Below, in pieces: positions 41,719-51,364 of a stretch of DNA of 64,000 nt. The DNA comes from Deinococcus seoulensis. GTDB taxonomy: Bacteria > Deinococcota > Deinococci > Deinococcales > Deinococcaceae. The notes under the pieces are model-generated. The model ran no database searches. It worked only from the letters and a program-made list of their open reading frames with translations, and was not told the origin of the DNA. The position numbers and the translations under genes were made by a program. The stretch covers positions 1 through 64,000 of the forward strand of contig NZ_BMQM01000011.1 in the NCBI RefSeq assembly GCF_014648115.1, given 5' to 3'. The first letter of the stretch is position 1; each line of letters opens with the position of its first letter.

Positions 41719-42957
41719 ATGTCAACGTTGAATGAAGTGGAGGTCCCAGCGGCAGTGCCGGACGTGTCCGGCGGCCGGGTCCCTGCGGCGGCGATGGCGG
41801 GCACGCTGACCTGGGATTCAGCGTACCTGATGGAAGTGCACAACCTCAGCCCGGACTGCATCAAGATCGTGGATCACGACGGGCACCTGCTCAGCATGAA
41901 CCCCAACGGGCAGGCTGCCATGCAGATCGACGATTTCAGCACCTGCCAGGGCAGCGACTGGCTGGGCTTCTGGCAGGGTGAAGACCGCGCGGCGATGCTC
42001 GGCGCCTTCGCGCAGGCCCGCCAGGGACGCCCGGCGCACTTCAGTGGGTACTGCCCCACCATGAAAGGCGAGCCGCGCTGGTGGGACGTGACCCTCGCGC
42101 CCCTCCCGGACCCCGCCCGGCCAGACGCCATGCCCACCCTGCTGATCGTCTCACGGGACGTCACAGAACGCGTCCTCGCCCAACGCCGCCTCGAGGAACT
42201 GAATGCCACCCTGGACGCCGAAGTGCAGCGGCAGACCGAACACCTGCGCCGCGAACGGCAACTGCTGCTCCAGACGAACGAGGAACTGGAGAACATCACC
42301 TACGCCATGTCGCACGACCTGCTGACCCCCGTGCGGCACCTGCTGAGTTTCGCCCGGCTCGCCCGGCGTCTCCCGGCAGACGACACCGTGAAACGCGAAC
42401 GGTACCTGCAGATCATCGAGGACAGCGCCAGCAACCTGGGCCGCATGATCGAGGGCGTCCTGCACTTCAGCCGCGCCGGACGCCTCGAACTGCGCCCCAG
42501 ACCCGTCGACCTGAACACCCTGCTGCGCGAGGTGCAACGCGACCTGCACGCCGAGCAACCGGACCACGTGGTCACGTGGCATGCCCCGGACCTCCCGACC
42601 GTCCAGGCAGACGCCCGCGCCCTGCGCTCGATCCTGAAGGTCATGTGCGCCAACGCCCTGAAATTCACCCGCACCACCCCCGACCCCACCGTGCAGATCA
42701 GCGCGCACCGCACTCCCGGCAGCTGGCGCATCGACGTGACCGACAACGGCGCAGGCTTCGACCCCGAGTACAGCCACAAACTGTTCCAGCTGTTCCAGCG
42801 CCTGCACCACCAGAACGAGTACGAAGGCGCCGGCACCGGCCTCGCCTTCGTCCGCCGACTGGTCTCCAGGCATGGCGGAACCGTCTGTGCACGCGGCCAG
42901 AAAGGCGCGGGCGCGACCTTCAGCTTCACCCTGCCGGACACACTACCCACCGACTGA
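41719..42957 (+). CDS. PAS-domain sensor histidine kinase
   Basis: A 412-residue cytoplasmic kinase. The PAS domain (about residues 25-155, SPDCIKIVDHDGHLLSMNPNGQAAM) is followed by a coiled coil and a HisKA domain of the phytochrome type with YAMSHDLLTPVRHL, where His is the phosphoacceptor. The ATP-binding domain has the N box ANALKFT, G1 DNGAGFD and G2 GAGTGLAFV. No cognate receiver gene is adjacent. Start ATG chosen seven bases after TACCAT; an ATG nine bases upstream is the alternative. The TGA stop is fused to a dispersed repeat. Confidence 0.9.
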   Translation: MSTLNEVEVPAAVPDVSGGRVPAAAMAGTLTWDSAYLMEVHNLSPDCIKIVDHDGHLLSMNPNGQAAMQIDDFSTCQGSDWLGFWQGEDRAAMLGAFAQARQGRPAHFSGYCPTMKGEPRWWDVTLAPLPDPARPDAMPTLLIVSRDVTERVLAQRRLEELNATLDAEVQRQTEHLRRERQLLLQTNEELENITYAMSHDLLTPVRHLLSFARLARRLPADDTVKRERYLQIIEDSASNLGRMIEGVLHFSRAGRLELRPRPVDLNTLLREVQRDLHAEQPDHVVTWHAPDLPTVQADARALRSILKVMCANALKFTRTTPDPTVQISAHRTPGSWRIDVTDNGAGFDPEYSHKLFQLFQRLHHQNEYEGAGTGLAFVRRLVSRHGGTVCARGQKGAGATFSFTLPDTLPTD

Positions 42958-43000
42958 TACGGACTTAGACCGGGCGGATGCGAGTCGAAGCCGTCTGGGC
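42957..43000 (+). repeat. Dispersed MITE-like repeat, copy 9 (internally deleted)
   Basis: ATACGGACTTAGACCGGGCGGATGCGAGT keeps the end box and the GGATGCGAGT segment shared with copy 4 but lacks the middle. Directly joined to the kinase stop. Confidence 0.65.
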
Positions 43001-43064
43001 TAGCTGCTAGCACTTGTTTCATATACATCTCAATAAAAAAAGAGCCGTGTTTCGCCTCCCCACC

Positions 43065-44003
43065 TCAGCGGCGCAGTTCCTCCGCGCGTGCCTGACCGTC
43101 CGGCAGCGCCCCGAACCCCTGCGCCTGCCCCGCCACCGGCGTCAGCGGCACCTGCACGTTCCAGCCGTCCACCTGTCCCTCCAGCAGCATCGCCTCGCCG
43201 TCCACCACGCGGTTTCCGAGTTCGTCTCGCAGGTCGCTCACGCGCGGCAGCGCCGTTCCCACCCCGCCCGGCCCGCTGGCACTGACGACCGGGCCGGGCA
43301 GCAGGTCCACCTCGCCCACCTCGCCCGCCGCGTCGCCCGTGACGGCCGTGACGCGCAGCAGGCCGGTCACGCGGCCCGGCGGGAGGAACGTCCAGGCGGT
43401 CAGGTGCCGCACCGGCACGACCGGGCGCAGGGTCACGCCGTCCGGCCGTTCGATCAGCACCCGCACCGGCAGGTCCGTGACGTTCCCCTGGGCGTCCAGC
43501 GGGTGCAGCACCAGCGCCGGGGGGCGCGGGCGGTTCACGCGCACGCCCCGCGCGCCCACCTTCAGGGTCAGCGGCGTGACCGGCTGGCCGGGGCGCAGGG
43601 TCACGCGACCCTCGAAGCGGTGCGGGCCGACCTGCACGAGGTAAGGGGTCAGTCCGGCGCGGGCGTACGGGACGGTCAGCGTGACCTGTCCCGGCCGGGT
43701 GGCGGCGCGGGTGACGGTCTCCCCTGCCGGGCCGAACAGCGTGACCGTGACGGGCACCCCGCCCGGCAGGTCCGCGCCGCTGACGGTCACGGCCAGTCCC
43801 AGGGCAGGCGTGTCGGCCCGGAGCGGCGACCCGGTTCCGTCCGGCGCGGGCTGCTCAGGTGCGGATGGGTCCGGGGCGGGCTGTTCGATGACGGTCGGCG
43901 TGACGCTCAGCGCCGGGCGGCTGAACCGTTCGGGCGCGCAGGCGGCCAGCAGCGGCATGCAGAGGATCAACACGAGCAGCGGGCGGGACGGCGGGCGGGA
44001 CAT
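43065..44003 (-). CDS. Envelope lipoprotein with Ig-like domains (L1)
   Basis: A 312-residue predicted lipoprotein: signal RPLLVLILCMPLLAAC with lipobox LAAC, then a Pro-rich linker (about residues 25-60) and two or three beta-sandwich domains with Ig-like repeats (LAVTVSGADLPGGVPVTVTLFGPAGETV; LRDELGNRVVDGEAMLL). No catalytic motif recognised. Its start overlaps the stop of the giant membrane protein gene upstream, so both are coupled. The layout matches the lipoprotein at 50285-51364, which follows the second giant membrane protein in the same way. Confidence 0.8.
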   Translation of the reverse strand: MSRPPSRPLLVLILCMPLLAACAPERFSRPALSVTPTVIEQPAPDPSAPEQPAPDGTGSPLRADTPALGLAVTVSGADLPGGVPVTVTLFGPAGETVTRAATRPGQVTLTVPYARAGLTPYLVQVGPHRFEGRVTLRPGQPVTPLTLKVGARGVRVNRPRPPALVLHPLDAQGNVTDLPVRVLIERPDGVTLRPVVPVRHLTAWTFLPPGRVTGLLRVTAVTGDAAGEVGEVDLLPGPVVSASGPGGVGTALPRVSDLRDELGNRVVDGEAMLLEGQVDGWNVQVPLTPVAGQAQGFGALPDGQARAEELRR

Positions 44004-47000
44004 CAGGGCGCCTCGCTGGCGGGCAGCGTCTGGAAGGCCAGGCTGTACGACCCGCCGCCCGGCAGCGGGAATGATCCCGGCGCGGTCAGGGCGGGCGTGA
44101 CGGTCGTGCCGTCGTACGGTCTGGGCGGCGGCTCCACCCGCAACAGGCGCGCCCCGGCAGGCAGCGTGGCGGGCAGGCTGAACCTCCAGCTCTGACCGGG
44201 CCGCAGTTCCGGGCCGAGGGCGCTGTACACCCACGCCACGCCCCGCGCGTCGTACAGGGTCAGCAGTGCCTGCGGCGTGGCGATGGTCCGGGTGCTGACA
44301 TTCCGGGCCTGCACGGACACCCGCCCGCCCGCCCCCGCCGTGACGCGGCTGCGGGCCGCCAGACTGCGTTCCAGGTTGCGGCCCGTGACGACCGCCCGAG
44401 CCGCGATTTCCAGCGTCACGCCCGCCGGGTCCGTGCCGGGCGGCAGGGGTGGCAGCGTGACCTGCCAGGGCGTGCGCTCGCCGGGCCGCAACTTGTGGAC
44501 GCCCAGCAGGCCCAGGTTCTCCTGCGCCAGCACCTGCCCGTCCGGGCCGCGCAGCGCCGCGCCCAGGGTCAGGTCGGCGGGGCGGGCGTCGGCGTTCAGC
44601 AGTTCCCCGACGGCCGTGACGCGCACGCCGTTCAGGACCGTGCGGGCGCTCAGGACCTGCACCACGGGCCGGTCGAGCACGTCGGCGGGCGCGGTGGCGT
44701 TCGTGGTGATGCGGCGCGGCGCGCGGTAGTACGCCACGTCCGGCTGCGGTGACGGCACGCCGGGCAGCAACCGGGCCGCGCCCGGCGGGTCCGGCGCGAG
44801 CGTCCAGCCGCCCCGGCCGAGGGTCAGGTGCGCGGACGGGTAGGTGGTGCGTGTCCCCAGCGGCGTCCACCAGCGGGCCGTGACGCGCGCCGTGAGCCCC
44901 GCCTGCCCGGACGGGCGGGTCAGGCGGACCTGAAAGCCGTCCAGTCGGGCGTACTCGCCGCGCAGGCCGCCGCCCGCGGGTGGGTGCGCCACCCGCGCCG
45001 CCCACTCGCGGGCCGTCACCCAGCCCGGCACGAACCGCACTCCACCCGCGACCAGCAGCGTCGCCAGGACCGTCAACGCCACCACCCGCACCGGCAGGGT
45101 CGCCGCGCGCCGGAGCGGCCGCGCCTGCGCGGCAGAGGCGGGCGTGACCGGCAGCGGCGGCAGGTCCCCCACCCACGCCGGGGGGTGCAGCGACCCGCGC
45201 GGCGACCCCATGAGCGGCGACCCTGTAAGCGATCCTGCGGGCAGCGGTGCAGGTGCCGGGCGGCGCTCGGTCTGCCCGGCCACCAGCACGCCCAGCAGCG
45301 CCAGCGTCAGCGTCAGCAGCGGCCCCACGCCCCACACGGCACTCACGGGCACCGGCAGGGCGCTGCGCGGCAGGCGGGCCGGGATGGGCGGCACATCCTC
45401 ACGCTCCCAGACGTTCACGCCGTTCTCCAGCGTGCCGATGTTATGCCAGCCGTGCAGGTACAGCAGCGGGTCCATGACACTGCCGCGCGCGTACACGAAC
45501 TTCAGGTACGCGCGCTCCGGGTGCGTGAGCTGCTCCGCGAACGACCCGAAGCCCGGCAGGACCGCCCGCTCGGGCAGCGCCGCGTACGCCGTGGGCGCCG
45601 GGTTCAGTTGCGGCAGGTCCGGCGGCAGGTGCCACAACCCCACCGTGGTCGCCGCGCGCGTCTGCGCCGACAGCAGCCCCAGTTGCCGCCCGAACCCCAC
45701 CGTCAGGTAGCGGTACCGCCAGTGTTCGTCCTTCTCGATGAAGTTCAGCAGGGGTTGCAGGTTGATGGCCGGTCCCTCCAGCACGCGGGTGCGCGGCAGG
45801 GCGTTCAGGCCCACCGTGACCAGCAGCGTCAGGGCGGCCGCCAGCATCAGCGGCAACTGCGCGCCCACCTGCCGCGCGGCGTCCCAGGCGCGCAGGACCA
45901 CCTGCGCCGAGAGCGGCAGCAGCAGCAGCGCCGCCAGGAACGCCAGCGTCTCGGGCGGCACGCGCAGCGGACTGAAGCCCAGCAGACCCAGCGCGCACAG
46001 CGTCAGCAGCGGCGCGGCCAGCAGTGCCAGCCGCGCGGCCGGACCCCAGCGGCGCGGCCCGGAGCGGAACACGCCCGGCAGGGTCGGCAGGGTCCACAGC
46101 ACACTCCAGAGCGGCAGGCCCAGGCACAGCCACGCGCTGCGGCCCTGCGCCAGCGGCGCGCTGTCCGGCGCAGACGCCCCCGGTGACCAGAACCACCCGG
46201 CCCAGCCGGACAGCAGGTACTGCAACAGCAGCAGTCCGGCCGCCATGAGCGCCCGGCCCGCCCCCCGCTGCCGCGCTGCTGGCGGCCCGCCTGTCTGCGG
46301 TGGCCGCAGCGCGCCCAGCGGCAGTCCCGCCAGGAGGGCGCCCAGGCCGATCAGCAGGGCGCTGGCCGGGTCGGCCGTGCCCGCCGCGAGCAGCGGCAGC
46401 GCCGCCCGCCACGCGAAGGCCCGCCTGGACGCCCAGCCGCGCTGACCGGCCGGGGCGCGCAGCCACGCCCACAGGGACGGCGCGGCGTGCAGTGCCAGGG
46501 CCGCGCCCAGCACGGACCCGTGATGCCCGAACACGTTCAGTTGCAGGGTCAGGGCGCTGCTCAGCGTGCACAGCAGCGCCGCCACGCCCGCCACGCGCCG
46601 CGCCGTTCCCTGCGCGGACGCGCCCTGACCCCAGTCGCGGGCCGCGCTGCCGCCGAGGGCCGCGCCGCTGGGCAGGCTCACGCCGGTCAGGGTGACGCGG
46701 TACACGGCCCACACCAGCAGCGCCACGCTCAGGAACTGCGCCGCGCCGAACGCACCCTCCACGCCCAGCGGCGCGGTCAGCAGCGCGATCAGCTGCGGCA
46801 CCAGCGGCGGCTGGCCGGTCAGGGGCACGCCGCCGTACCAGCGGTCGTCCCAGGGGTCGAACAGGTTCCGGGCGTACGCGCTCGCCTGGAACAGCAGGCT
46901 GCCTGCGCCGTCCGCGCGGGCGTAGGCGCGGGTCATGACCAGCGTGCCGTGGTACGCGCCGGTCAGCATCAGGGCCAGCAGGAACAGGCGGCTTTTCAGG

Positions 47001-47200
47001 CGTGGCGCGTCTGCCGCGCCCTGCGCCGGGCGCAGCCGCCGCCACTGCCGCCGCGCCCAGCGGTACATCACCCCGCCCCGCCGGGAGAGTCGGCGGGCCG
47101 GGCCGAGCAGCGGCGCCAGCACCGGCAGGTGCCGCACGCGGCCACGCGCCGGAGCGCTCACGGGTTCCTGCGGCCTGGGCACACGCTCAGGGTAGAGCAT
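44003..47200 (-). CDS. Giant membrane protein, GT-C glycosyltransferase-like (M1)
   Basis: About 1065 residues. A basic cytoplasmic N-terminus is followed by roughly a dozen hydrophobic helices (to about residue 710) and a large C-terminal beta-rich extracytoplasmic part. Early in the membrane region it has NLFDPWDDRWYGGVPLTGQPPL, like the FDPW...YPPL segment of its paralogue at 51361-54624; such segments occur in polytopic GT-C-type transferases and the PTPS-related membrane family. The two also share a long block ending in GTLENGVNVWE. No acidic GT-C signature is clear, so activity is unproven. The start could be 47200 or 47068; neither has a strong ribosome-binding site. The function is unknown. 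Confidence 0.7.
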   Translation of the reverse strand: MLYPERVPRPQEPVSAPARGRVRHLPVLAPLLGPARRLSRRGGVMYRWARRQWRRLRPAQGAADAPRLKSRLFLLALMLTGAYHGTLVMTRAYARADGAGSLLFQASAYARNLFDPWDDRWYGGVPLTGQPPLVPQLIALLTAPLGVEGAFGAAQFLSVALLVWAVYRVTLTGVSLPSGAALGGSAARDWGQGASAQGTARRVAGVAALLCTLSSALTLQLNVFGHHGSVLGAALALHAAPSLWAWLRAPAGQRGWASRRAFAWRAALPLLAAGTADPASALLIGLGALLAGLPLGALRPPQTGGPPAARQRGAGRALMAAGLLLLQYLLSGWAGWFWSPGASAPDSAPLAQGRSAWLCLGLPLWSVLWTLPTLPGVFRSGPRRWGPAARLALLAAPLLTLCALGLLGFSPLRVPPETLAFLAALLLLPLSAQVVLRAWDAARQVGAQLPLMLAAALTLLVTVGLNALPRTRVLEGPAINLQPLLNFIEKDEHWRYRYLTVGFGRQLGLLSAQTRAATTVGLWHLPPDLPQLNPAPTAYAALPERAVLPGFGSFAEQLTHPERAYLKFVYARGSVMDPLLYLHGWHNIGTLENGVNVWEREDVPPIPARLPRSALPVPVSAVWGVGPLLTLTLALLGVLVAGQTERRPAPAPLPAGSLTGSPLMGSPRGSLHPPAWVGDLPPLPVTPASAAQARPLRRAATLPVRVVALTVLATLLVAGGVRFVPGWVTAREWAARVAHPPAGGGLRGEYARLDGFQVRLTRPSGQAGLTARVTARWWTPLGTRTTYPSAHLTLGRGGWTLAPDPPGAARLLPGVPSPQPDVAYYRAPRRITTNATAPADVLDRPVVQVLSARTVLNGVRVTAVGELLNADARPADLTLGAALRGPDGQVLAQENLGLLGVHKLRPGERTPWQVTLPPLPPGTDPAGVTLEIAARAVVTGRNLERSLAARSRVTAGAGGRVSVQARNVSTRTIATPQALLTLYDARGVAWVYSALGPELRPGQSWRFSLPATLPAGARLLRVEPPPRPYDGTTVTPALTAPGSFPLPGGGSYSLAFQTLPASEAP

Positions 47201-47339
47201 CCGGCGGCCCCTACGGACTCCGCCCGGCCGGGCGGCAGGAACCCGTCCAGCCAGGTGCATGAGAGCGGGGCGGGTAAGAGCGGGCCAGGGTCCGGGAGTC
47301 CAGGGCGGGCCGGGGCGGACGCTGTGCTTGAATGCGGGC
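47201..47339. promoter_or_regulatory. Divergent promoter region between M1 and T1
   Basis: 139 bases shared by two divergent genes. TTGAAT (47328-47333) lies six bases before the T1 start codon. A fragment of the dispersed repeat (TACGGACTCCG near 47212) is present next to the M1 start. Confidence 0.4.
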
Positions 47340-48749
47340 ATGACCCGCTCTGCCGCGCCGCGCCTGCCGGTCCTGCTGGCCGCGCTGCTGACAGCGGCGC
47401 TGCTGGGCGGCTGCCGGTCCGCGCAGGGAACCCTGGACGCCAGCACGGGCGCCGGGTCACTGGGCAACGGGGCGCGGCTGCTGGCATGGCAGCCGGACCT
47501 GGGCGGCCCGCGATTCCTGCTGCCCAGCGAACGCGAGGGCGTGACCGACGCGTACCTGCGCGGCGAGCGCGAGGTGGCCTTCGCGGCAGGCAGCGGAAAC
47601 CTGGAGGGCCTGCGGGACCTGTTCCAGCAGGGCGCGCTGGACGACGCGCGGCAGGCGGCGCGGTCCGGGAGCGGCGGGCTGGTCACGTGGGCGCACACGC
47701 CGACCATGCAGTTCTTCGCGCCGGACGGCGCTACCGTCAGTTTCTCGGACGTGTTCACGTACGCCGCGCCCCGGCCCGGCGGCGTGTCCCGGCTCTCACG
47801 GCGGGAACTGGACGTGGTCATGGAACTCGGGGACGGGAACTGGCGCGTGCACCACTGGCGGGTCCTGCGGGACGACCCGCTGCCCGCCCCGCCCGAGCCC
47901 GGCCCCGGCCCCACCTACCGCGCCGTCCGCGCGGACGACGACTGGACCGCACGGAACGCGGACACCCTGGCGCGCGACGTGGACGCCGTGCAGGAACTGA
48001 ACCTCGACACGCTGATCCTGCCGGTCGTGGGGGACCGCAGCGCCGGGAACGCCGCCCGGTACGGCGCGGCGCTGGACACCATCCTGACACGCGCCGCCGC
48101 CCGGCGGGTGCAGGTGCTGCTGGACCTGCGCGTGGCGCAGCTGGACGTGGCGGGCCTGCGGACCCTGCACGCCGCGCTGGGCGCCGACGAACGGGACGGC
48201 CCGAGGCTGGCGGGAATAATTCTCTCGCCGGGACGCACGCCGGACCCGGAGATGCTGGGCGTGTGGCGGCAGTCGGTGCGGGCGCGCTTTGCGCAGCTGC
48301 CGCTGGGCCTGCGCGGCAAGGGAAACGGGGCGGGACTGGGGGCGGACTTCGTGGCGGGCGACACGCAGGCGCCGGTGTTCCGGGAAGTGCGCCGTCCGCT
48401 GGGGCGGCTGGGCGCGGCGCGGCGCGGCTGGCAGCTGCGGGCGTTCCTGCGCGCCCACCCGCGCGGGTCCGTGGAGGTCGGCGTGCTGTACGGAAGGCCA
48501 GACCGGGCGGGCTTCCTGACGCCCGACGGGTCGTTCACGCCCCTGGCTCGCTGGACGGACCCGCAACGCCCGGCGCCGGGACTGCTGGCGTGGCTGCTGG
48601 GCTGGGCGGCGGACCTGTGGCCGGCCCTGGCGGGCGCACTGCTGGGCGCGGCGCTGCTCAGGGCGTGGCAGGGTCGAACCGGGCAGGGTCGAACCAGACA
48701 GGGCCGGAACGGGCCGGATCAGAGTTCACAGGATCAGGCGCAGGAGTGA
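47340..48749 (+). CDS. Lipoprotein of unknown function with TIM-barrel-like part (T1)
   Basis: A 469-residue predicted lipoprotein (lipobox LLGGC) with a second hydrophobic segment near the C-terminus (LLAWLLGWAADLWPALAGALLGAALL), which would give two membrane attachments. The N-terminal half is an unknown alpha/beta domain (EREGVTDAYLRGEREVAFA). The second half shows alternating strand/helix segments such as AVQELNLDTLILPV and ARRVQVLLDLRV that suggest a barrel fold. Similar in plan and several motifs to T2 at 48769-50214, so the two are paralogues. It is the only rightward gene in this locus. No catalytic residues can be assigned. Confidence 0.7.
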   Translation: MTRSAAPRLPVLLAALLTAALLGGCRSAQGTLDASTGAGSLGNGARLLAWQPDLGGPRFLLPSEREGVTDAYLRGEREVAFAAGSGNLEGLRDLFQQGALDDARQAARSGSGGLVTWAHTPTMQFFAPDGATVSFSDVFTYAAPRPGGVSRLSRRELDVVMELGDGNWRVHHWRVLRDDPLPAPPEPGPGPTYRAVRADDDWTARNADTLARDVDAVQELNLDTLILPVVGDRSAGNAARYGAALDTILTRAAARRVQVLLDLRVAQLDVAGLRTLHAALGADERDGPRLAGIILSPGRTPDPEMLGVWRQSVRARFAQLPLGLRGKGNGAGLGADFVAGDTQAPVFREVRRPLGRLGAARRGWQLRAFLRAHPRGSVEVGVLYGRPDRAGFLTPDGSFTPLARWTDPQRPAPGLLAWLLGWAADLWPALAGALLGAALLRAWQGRTGQGRTRQGRNGPDQSSQDQAQE

Positions 48750-48755
48750 CGGCCC

Positions 48756-48770
48756 GAGGGGGGTCCCCTC
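48756..48770. terminator. Short hairpin between convergent T1 and T2
   Basis: GAGGGG (48756-48761) with CCCCTC (48765-48770), in the 19-base gap between the stops. Confidence 0.4.
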
Positions 48771-50214
48771 ATGGAGTCTCCCCTGCCGGGGCGGGCGTGC
48801 CCAGCAGCTGCTCCCCTGCGGGGGTGAGGGTGAAGGGCCGCTGCGGGGTCTGGACCGGCAGGCCGCTGTCCGGGTCTATGACCAGCACCTCTTCAAGCAG
48901 TCCGGCGTTCCAGCCGCCGCGCCACGCGGCGTCCGCCTGCGCGGCCTCGTGGGCGGCCTGCGCGCCGGGCACCGGGATGGGCAGCGGGAGCGGCAGGCCC
49001 TTGACGGCCGGGACGTCCAGCAGCACCTGCGGGGCCGCCGGGGCCTGCGCGCCGGGCGCGGCGGTCTGCACGCGGGCAGACAGGAGATCGGTCAGTGGGG
49101 GGAGCGCGCCGGGCGACCGGGTGAGCGGCTGGGTGGGCGGCTGGGCGGGTTCCGTCCCGCTGACCGGCGCGAGCAGCTGCAGGTCCGGGTGCGTCATGCG
49201 CAGTGAGAGCAGCGCGGCGCGCGTGTCGAGGCTGGCGGCGGCGACCGAACCGGGCACGAAGGCGTCCGCCCCGGCGCTGGCCGACGCGATGGCCAGGCGG
49301 GTCTGCAGGTTGTCCAGGGTCAGCGGGCCGTCAATGCTGACCACACCCTGCAATCCGGCGGCGTGCAGGCCGGCCAGGGCGTCCGCGATGGCTGCCACCT
49401 GCTGCCGGGACAGGATGGCGCTCATGGGCAGCGTCACCTGCCGCAGTCCGGCGGCGTGCGCGGCGCGCAGCGTGGCCTTCCAGCGGGGGCCGGGCCACAG
49501 GTGCCAGTCGTCGGGGAGGGTCACGGCCCGCCACGTCCGTACGGGCAGTGGCGGCGGGGGCGTCAGGGTGGGCTGGGCGTCGTTCAGGACGGCCCAGTCG
49601 TCGGTGCGCCATTCTTCCTGGGTGCGGCGCAGCGTGACCTGCTGGGTACGCACCGTCCAGCGCAGGTCCTTCAGGCCGTCCGGGCTGGGCCGGGCCTCCA
49701 GCAGCCAGAAGCGGTCCCGCAGCGTGAAGCGGGTGCCGTCGGCCGCGTAGTCCAGCGGGGTGGCCTGGTGCGCCCAGTCGAGCAGCAGCACCCGGTCCGG
49801 CTGGGCGCTGACCGTGAGGGCCAGGGTCAGCGCCGGGCCGCTGAACCGTCCGTTCAGGCCGATCTGCTCGCCGCTGCGGCCCGCGTACGTGAGTTCCGAG
49901 TGGCCCAGCAGGTACGCGTCGGCGATGTCTTCGAGGGTCACGCCGTCCGGGACGCGCACGCCGGGCGGGGCGGGCTGCCAGCGCAGGGACGTGACGGGTT
50001 CCGAGCGGCGCGCGAAGTTCAGGGCGTCCGCCTGGTTCTGCACGCGGTTCACGCGCGCGAAGCCCTGCGCGGTCACGAACACGGCCGCCGCGCCCGCCAG
50101 CAGCGTCCCGGCGAGGATCAGGACGAACACGGCGCGTTTCAGGGTCGTCAGGAGCGAGGGACGCTGGCTGCGCGCAGGGTCCGGGCTGGGTGGGGGGACG
50201 GGTGGGGACTTCAT
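48769..50214 (-). CDS. Membrane-anchored extracytoplasmic protein (T2), paralogue of T1
   Basis: A 481-residue protein with a Pro-rich cytoplasmic N-terminus, one membrane anchor (VFVLILAGTLLAGAAAVFVTA, about residues 29-49) and an extracytoplasmic part. Parallel segments with T1 include ITLEDIADAYLLGHSELTYA-like (T2: TLEDIADAYLLGHSELTYA; T1: EREGVTDAYLRGEREVAFA), LLDWAHQATP versus VTWAHTPT, and AVTLPDDWHLWP versus AVRADDDWTARN. No known enzyme motif. Read after the lipoprotein L2 in the leftward operon, with a dispersed repeat in the 70-base gap before it. Confidence 0.75.
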   Translation of the reverse strand: MKSPPVPPPSPDPARSQRPSLLTTLKRAVFVLILAGTLLAGAAAVFVTAQGFARVNRVQNQADALNFARRSEPVTSLRWQPAPPGVRVPDGVTLEDIADAYLLGHSELTYAGRSGEQIGLNGRFSGPALTLALTVSAQPDRVLLLDWAHQATPLDYAADGTRFTLRDRFWLLEARPSPDGLKDLRWTVRTQQVTLRRTQEEWRTDDWAVLNDAQPTLTPPPPLPVRTWRAVTLPDDWHLWPGPRWKATLRAAHAAGLRQVTLPMSAILSRQQVAAIADALAGLHAAGLQGVVSIDGPLTLDNLQTRLAIASASAGADAFVPGSVAAASLDTRAALLSLRMTHPDLQLLAPVSGTEPAQPPTQPLTRSPGALPPLTDLLSARVQTAAPGAQAPAAPQVLLDVPAVKGLPLPLPIPVPGAQAAHEAAQADAAWRGGWNAGLLEEVLVIDPDSGLPVQTPQRPFTLTPAGEQLLGTPAPAGETP

Positions 50215-50216
50215 GC

Positions 50217-50284
50217 GGATTCCCTCTGTTTCGTCCGTAAGCTGCCCGTGCCCCGCGTTGTCAGCGAATCGATCGGAGTCCGTT
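50217..50284 (-). repeat. Dispersed MITE-like repeat, copy 11 (shortened)
   Basis: GCGGATTCCCTCTGTTTCGTCC at the left and GATCGGAGTCCGTTT at the right are the two ends of the element; the middle is replaced by GTAAGCTGCCCG... It fills the gap between L2 and T2, is fused to the L2 TGA stop and lies just before the T2 start. Confidence 0.65.
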
Positions 50285-51364
50285 TCAGTGTTGCCACGGG
50301 AACCTCACTTCCTGCCCGGCGAAACGGACGCGCAGGCTGACCGCGCCGCGCACGTCCGGCACGCGCGCCCGCACCTGTCCCTGCGCGACCGGCAGGACTG
50401 CCGACCACAGCGTCGCCCCGGACCGGGACAGGGCGTGCAGTGTGACGGGCGTGCCGTCGTCCGGCAGGGCGCCGGTCACCCAGCGCAGCGGTCCCAGTGT
50501 CAGCTCGTCACCGGCCCACAGCAGTTGCGGGGCCGCGCCGAGCAGCGCGCTGACGGCCTGCGCGCGGGCCGCGCCGCGCCACGCGTCCGGCTGCTCAGCG
50601 CGGATCACGCGGGCGGTGAAGGTGAACTCGCCCGGCGTTTCCGGCGTGAGTTGCCACAGCGCCTCGCCGTTCACGGTGACGCGCGTGGCACTCAGGGTCT
50701 CGCCGCCCGCGCCGCGCGCTGTCAGCAGGACCGCCACGCCGTCCGGGACGGGCTGACCGTCCGGGCCGCGCAGGCCGGCACGCAGCAGCCACGGTTCGCG
50801 CAGCCCGATCCGCAGCCTCGCCGGGGTGACCGTGACTGTGCCACTGGCGACCGTGACCGCGCTGCCGGGGCGGGTGGCGGGCGCGGTGGCGGCCGTGACC
50901 TCGCTGACTGGCGGGACCTCTCTGACCGGCGGGACCGGGCGCGGCAGCCGCAGGGTCCGTTGCAGCAGCAGGGTGCCGGTGCCGGCCGGGGCGGCGCTGT
51001 CCGGGCTGGCCGGGGCGTGCAGGCTCGCGTCGCAGCGGTGCGCCTGCGGGGGCAGTGGGCGCGGCGCGACCGGCTGGTTGGCCGGGCCGTTCCAGCGCAG
51101 CGGCCCGGCCGGGGTGTCGCAGGTCAGCCACCAGGTGGCGCCGTCCGGCCCGGCGGCGCTGAGGGTCAGGGTTTCGCCGCGCGTGCCGAGGCTCAGGGTG
51201 GGCAGGCGGGTCAGGGTGACGGTGTCCGGATCGCTGCCAGGGTCGCTGCCAGGGCCACTGTGCGGCGCTGTGCTCGCGGCGGGACCGGCGGGGCGGCAGC
51301 CGCTCAGCAGCAGTAGCGCCATCAGGGCCATCAGCAGGGGCGTGCGTGGGGGGCGGCGCGTCAT
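50285..51364 (-). CDS. Envelope lipoprotein with Ig-like domains (L2)
   Basis: A 359-residue predicted lipoprotein: signal PLLMALMALLLLSGC with lipobox LSGC, a linker, and beta-sandwich regions (TLSLGTRGETLTLSAAGPDGATWWLTC; LRGPDGQPVPDGVAVLLTARGAGGETLSATRV). The two Cys at about residues 82 and 110 may form a disulfide. Start overlaps the stop of M2 by ATGA. Same position relative to a giant membrane protein as L1, with a related Ig-like stretch (GQPVPDGVAVLL versus GNRVVDGEAMLL). Confidence 0.8.
   Translation of the reverse strand: MTRRPPRTPLLMALMALLLLSGCRPAGPAASTAPHSGPGSDPGSDPDTVTLTRLPTLSLGTRGETLTLSAAGPDGATWWLTCDTPAGPLRWNGPANQPVAPRPLPPQAHRCDASLHAPASPDSAAPAGTGTLLLQRTLRLPRPVPPVREVPPVSEVTAATAPATRPGSAVTVASGTVTVTPARLRIGLREPWLLRAGLRGPDGQPVPDGVAVLLTARGAGGETLSATRVTVNGEALWQLTPETPGEFTFTARVIRAEQPDAWRGAARAQAVSALLGAAPQLLWAGDELTLGPLRWVTGALPDDGTPVTLHALSRSGATLWSAVLPVAQGQVRARVPDVRGAVSLRVRFAGQEVRFPWQH

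Noticed and set aside
44828..46186. Long plus-strand frame inside M1
   Set aside because: Gln/Arg-rich antisense frame with no start signal; M1 has coherent membrane helices and a paralogue.
46487..49750. 1087-codon plus-strand frame across M1, T1 and T2
   Set aside because: Crosses three genes in other frames and contains low-complexity residues only.
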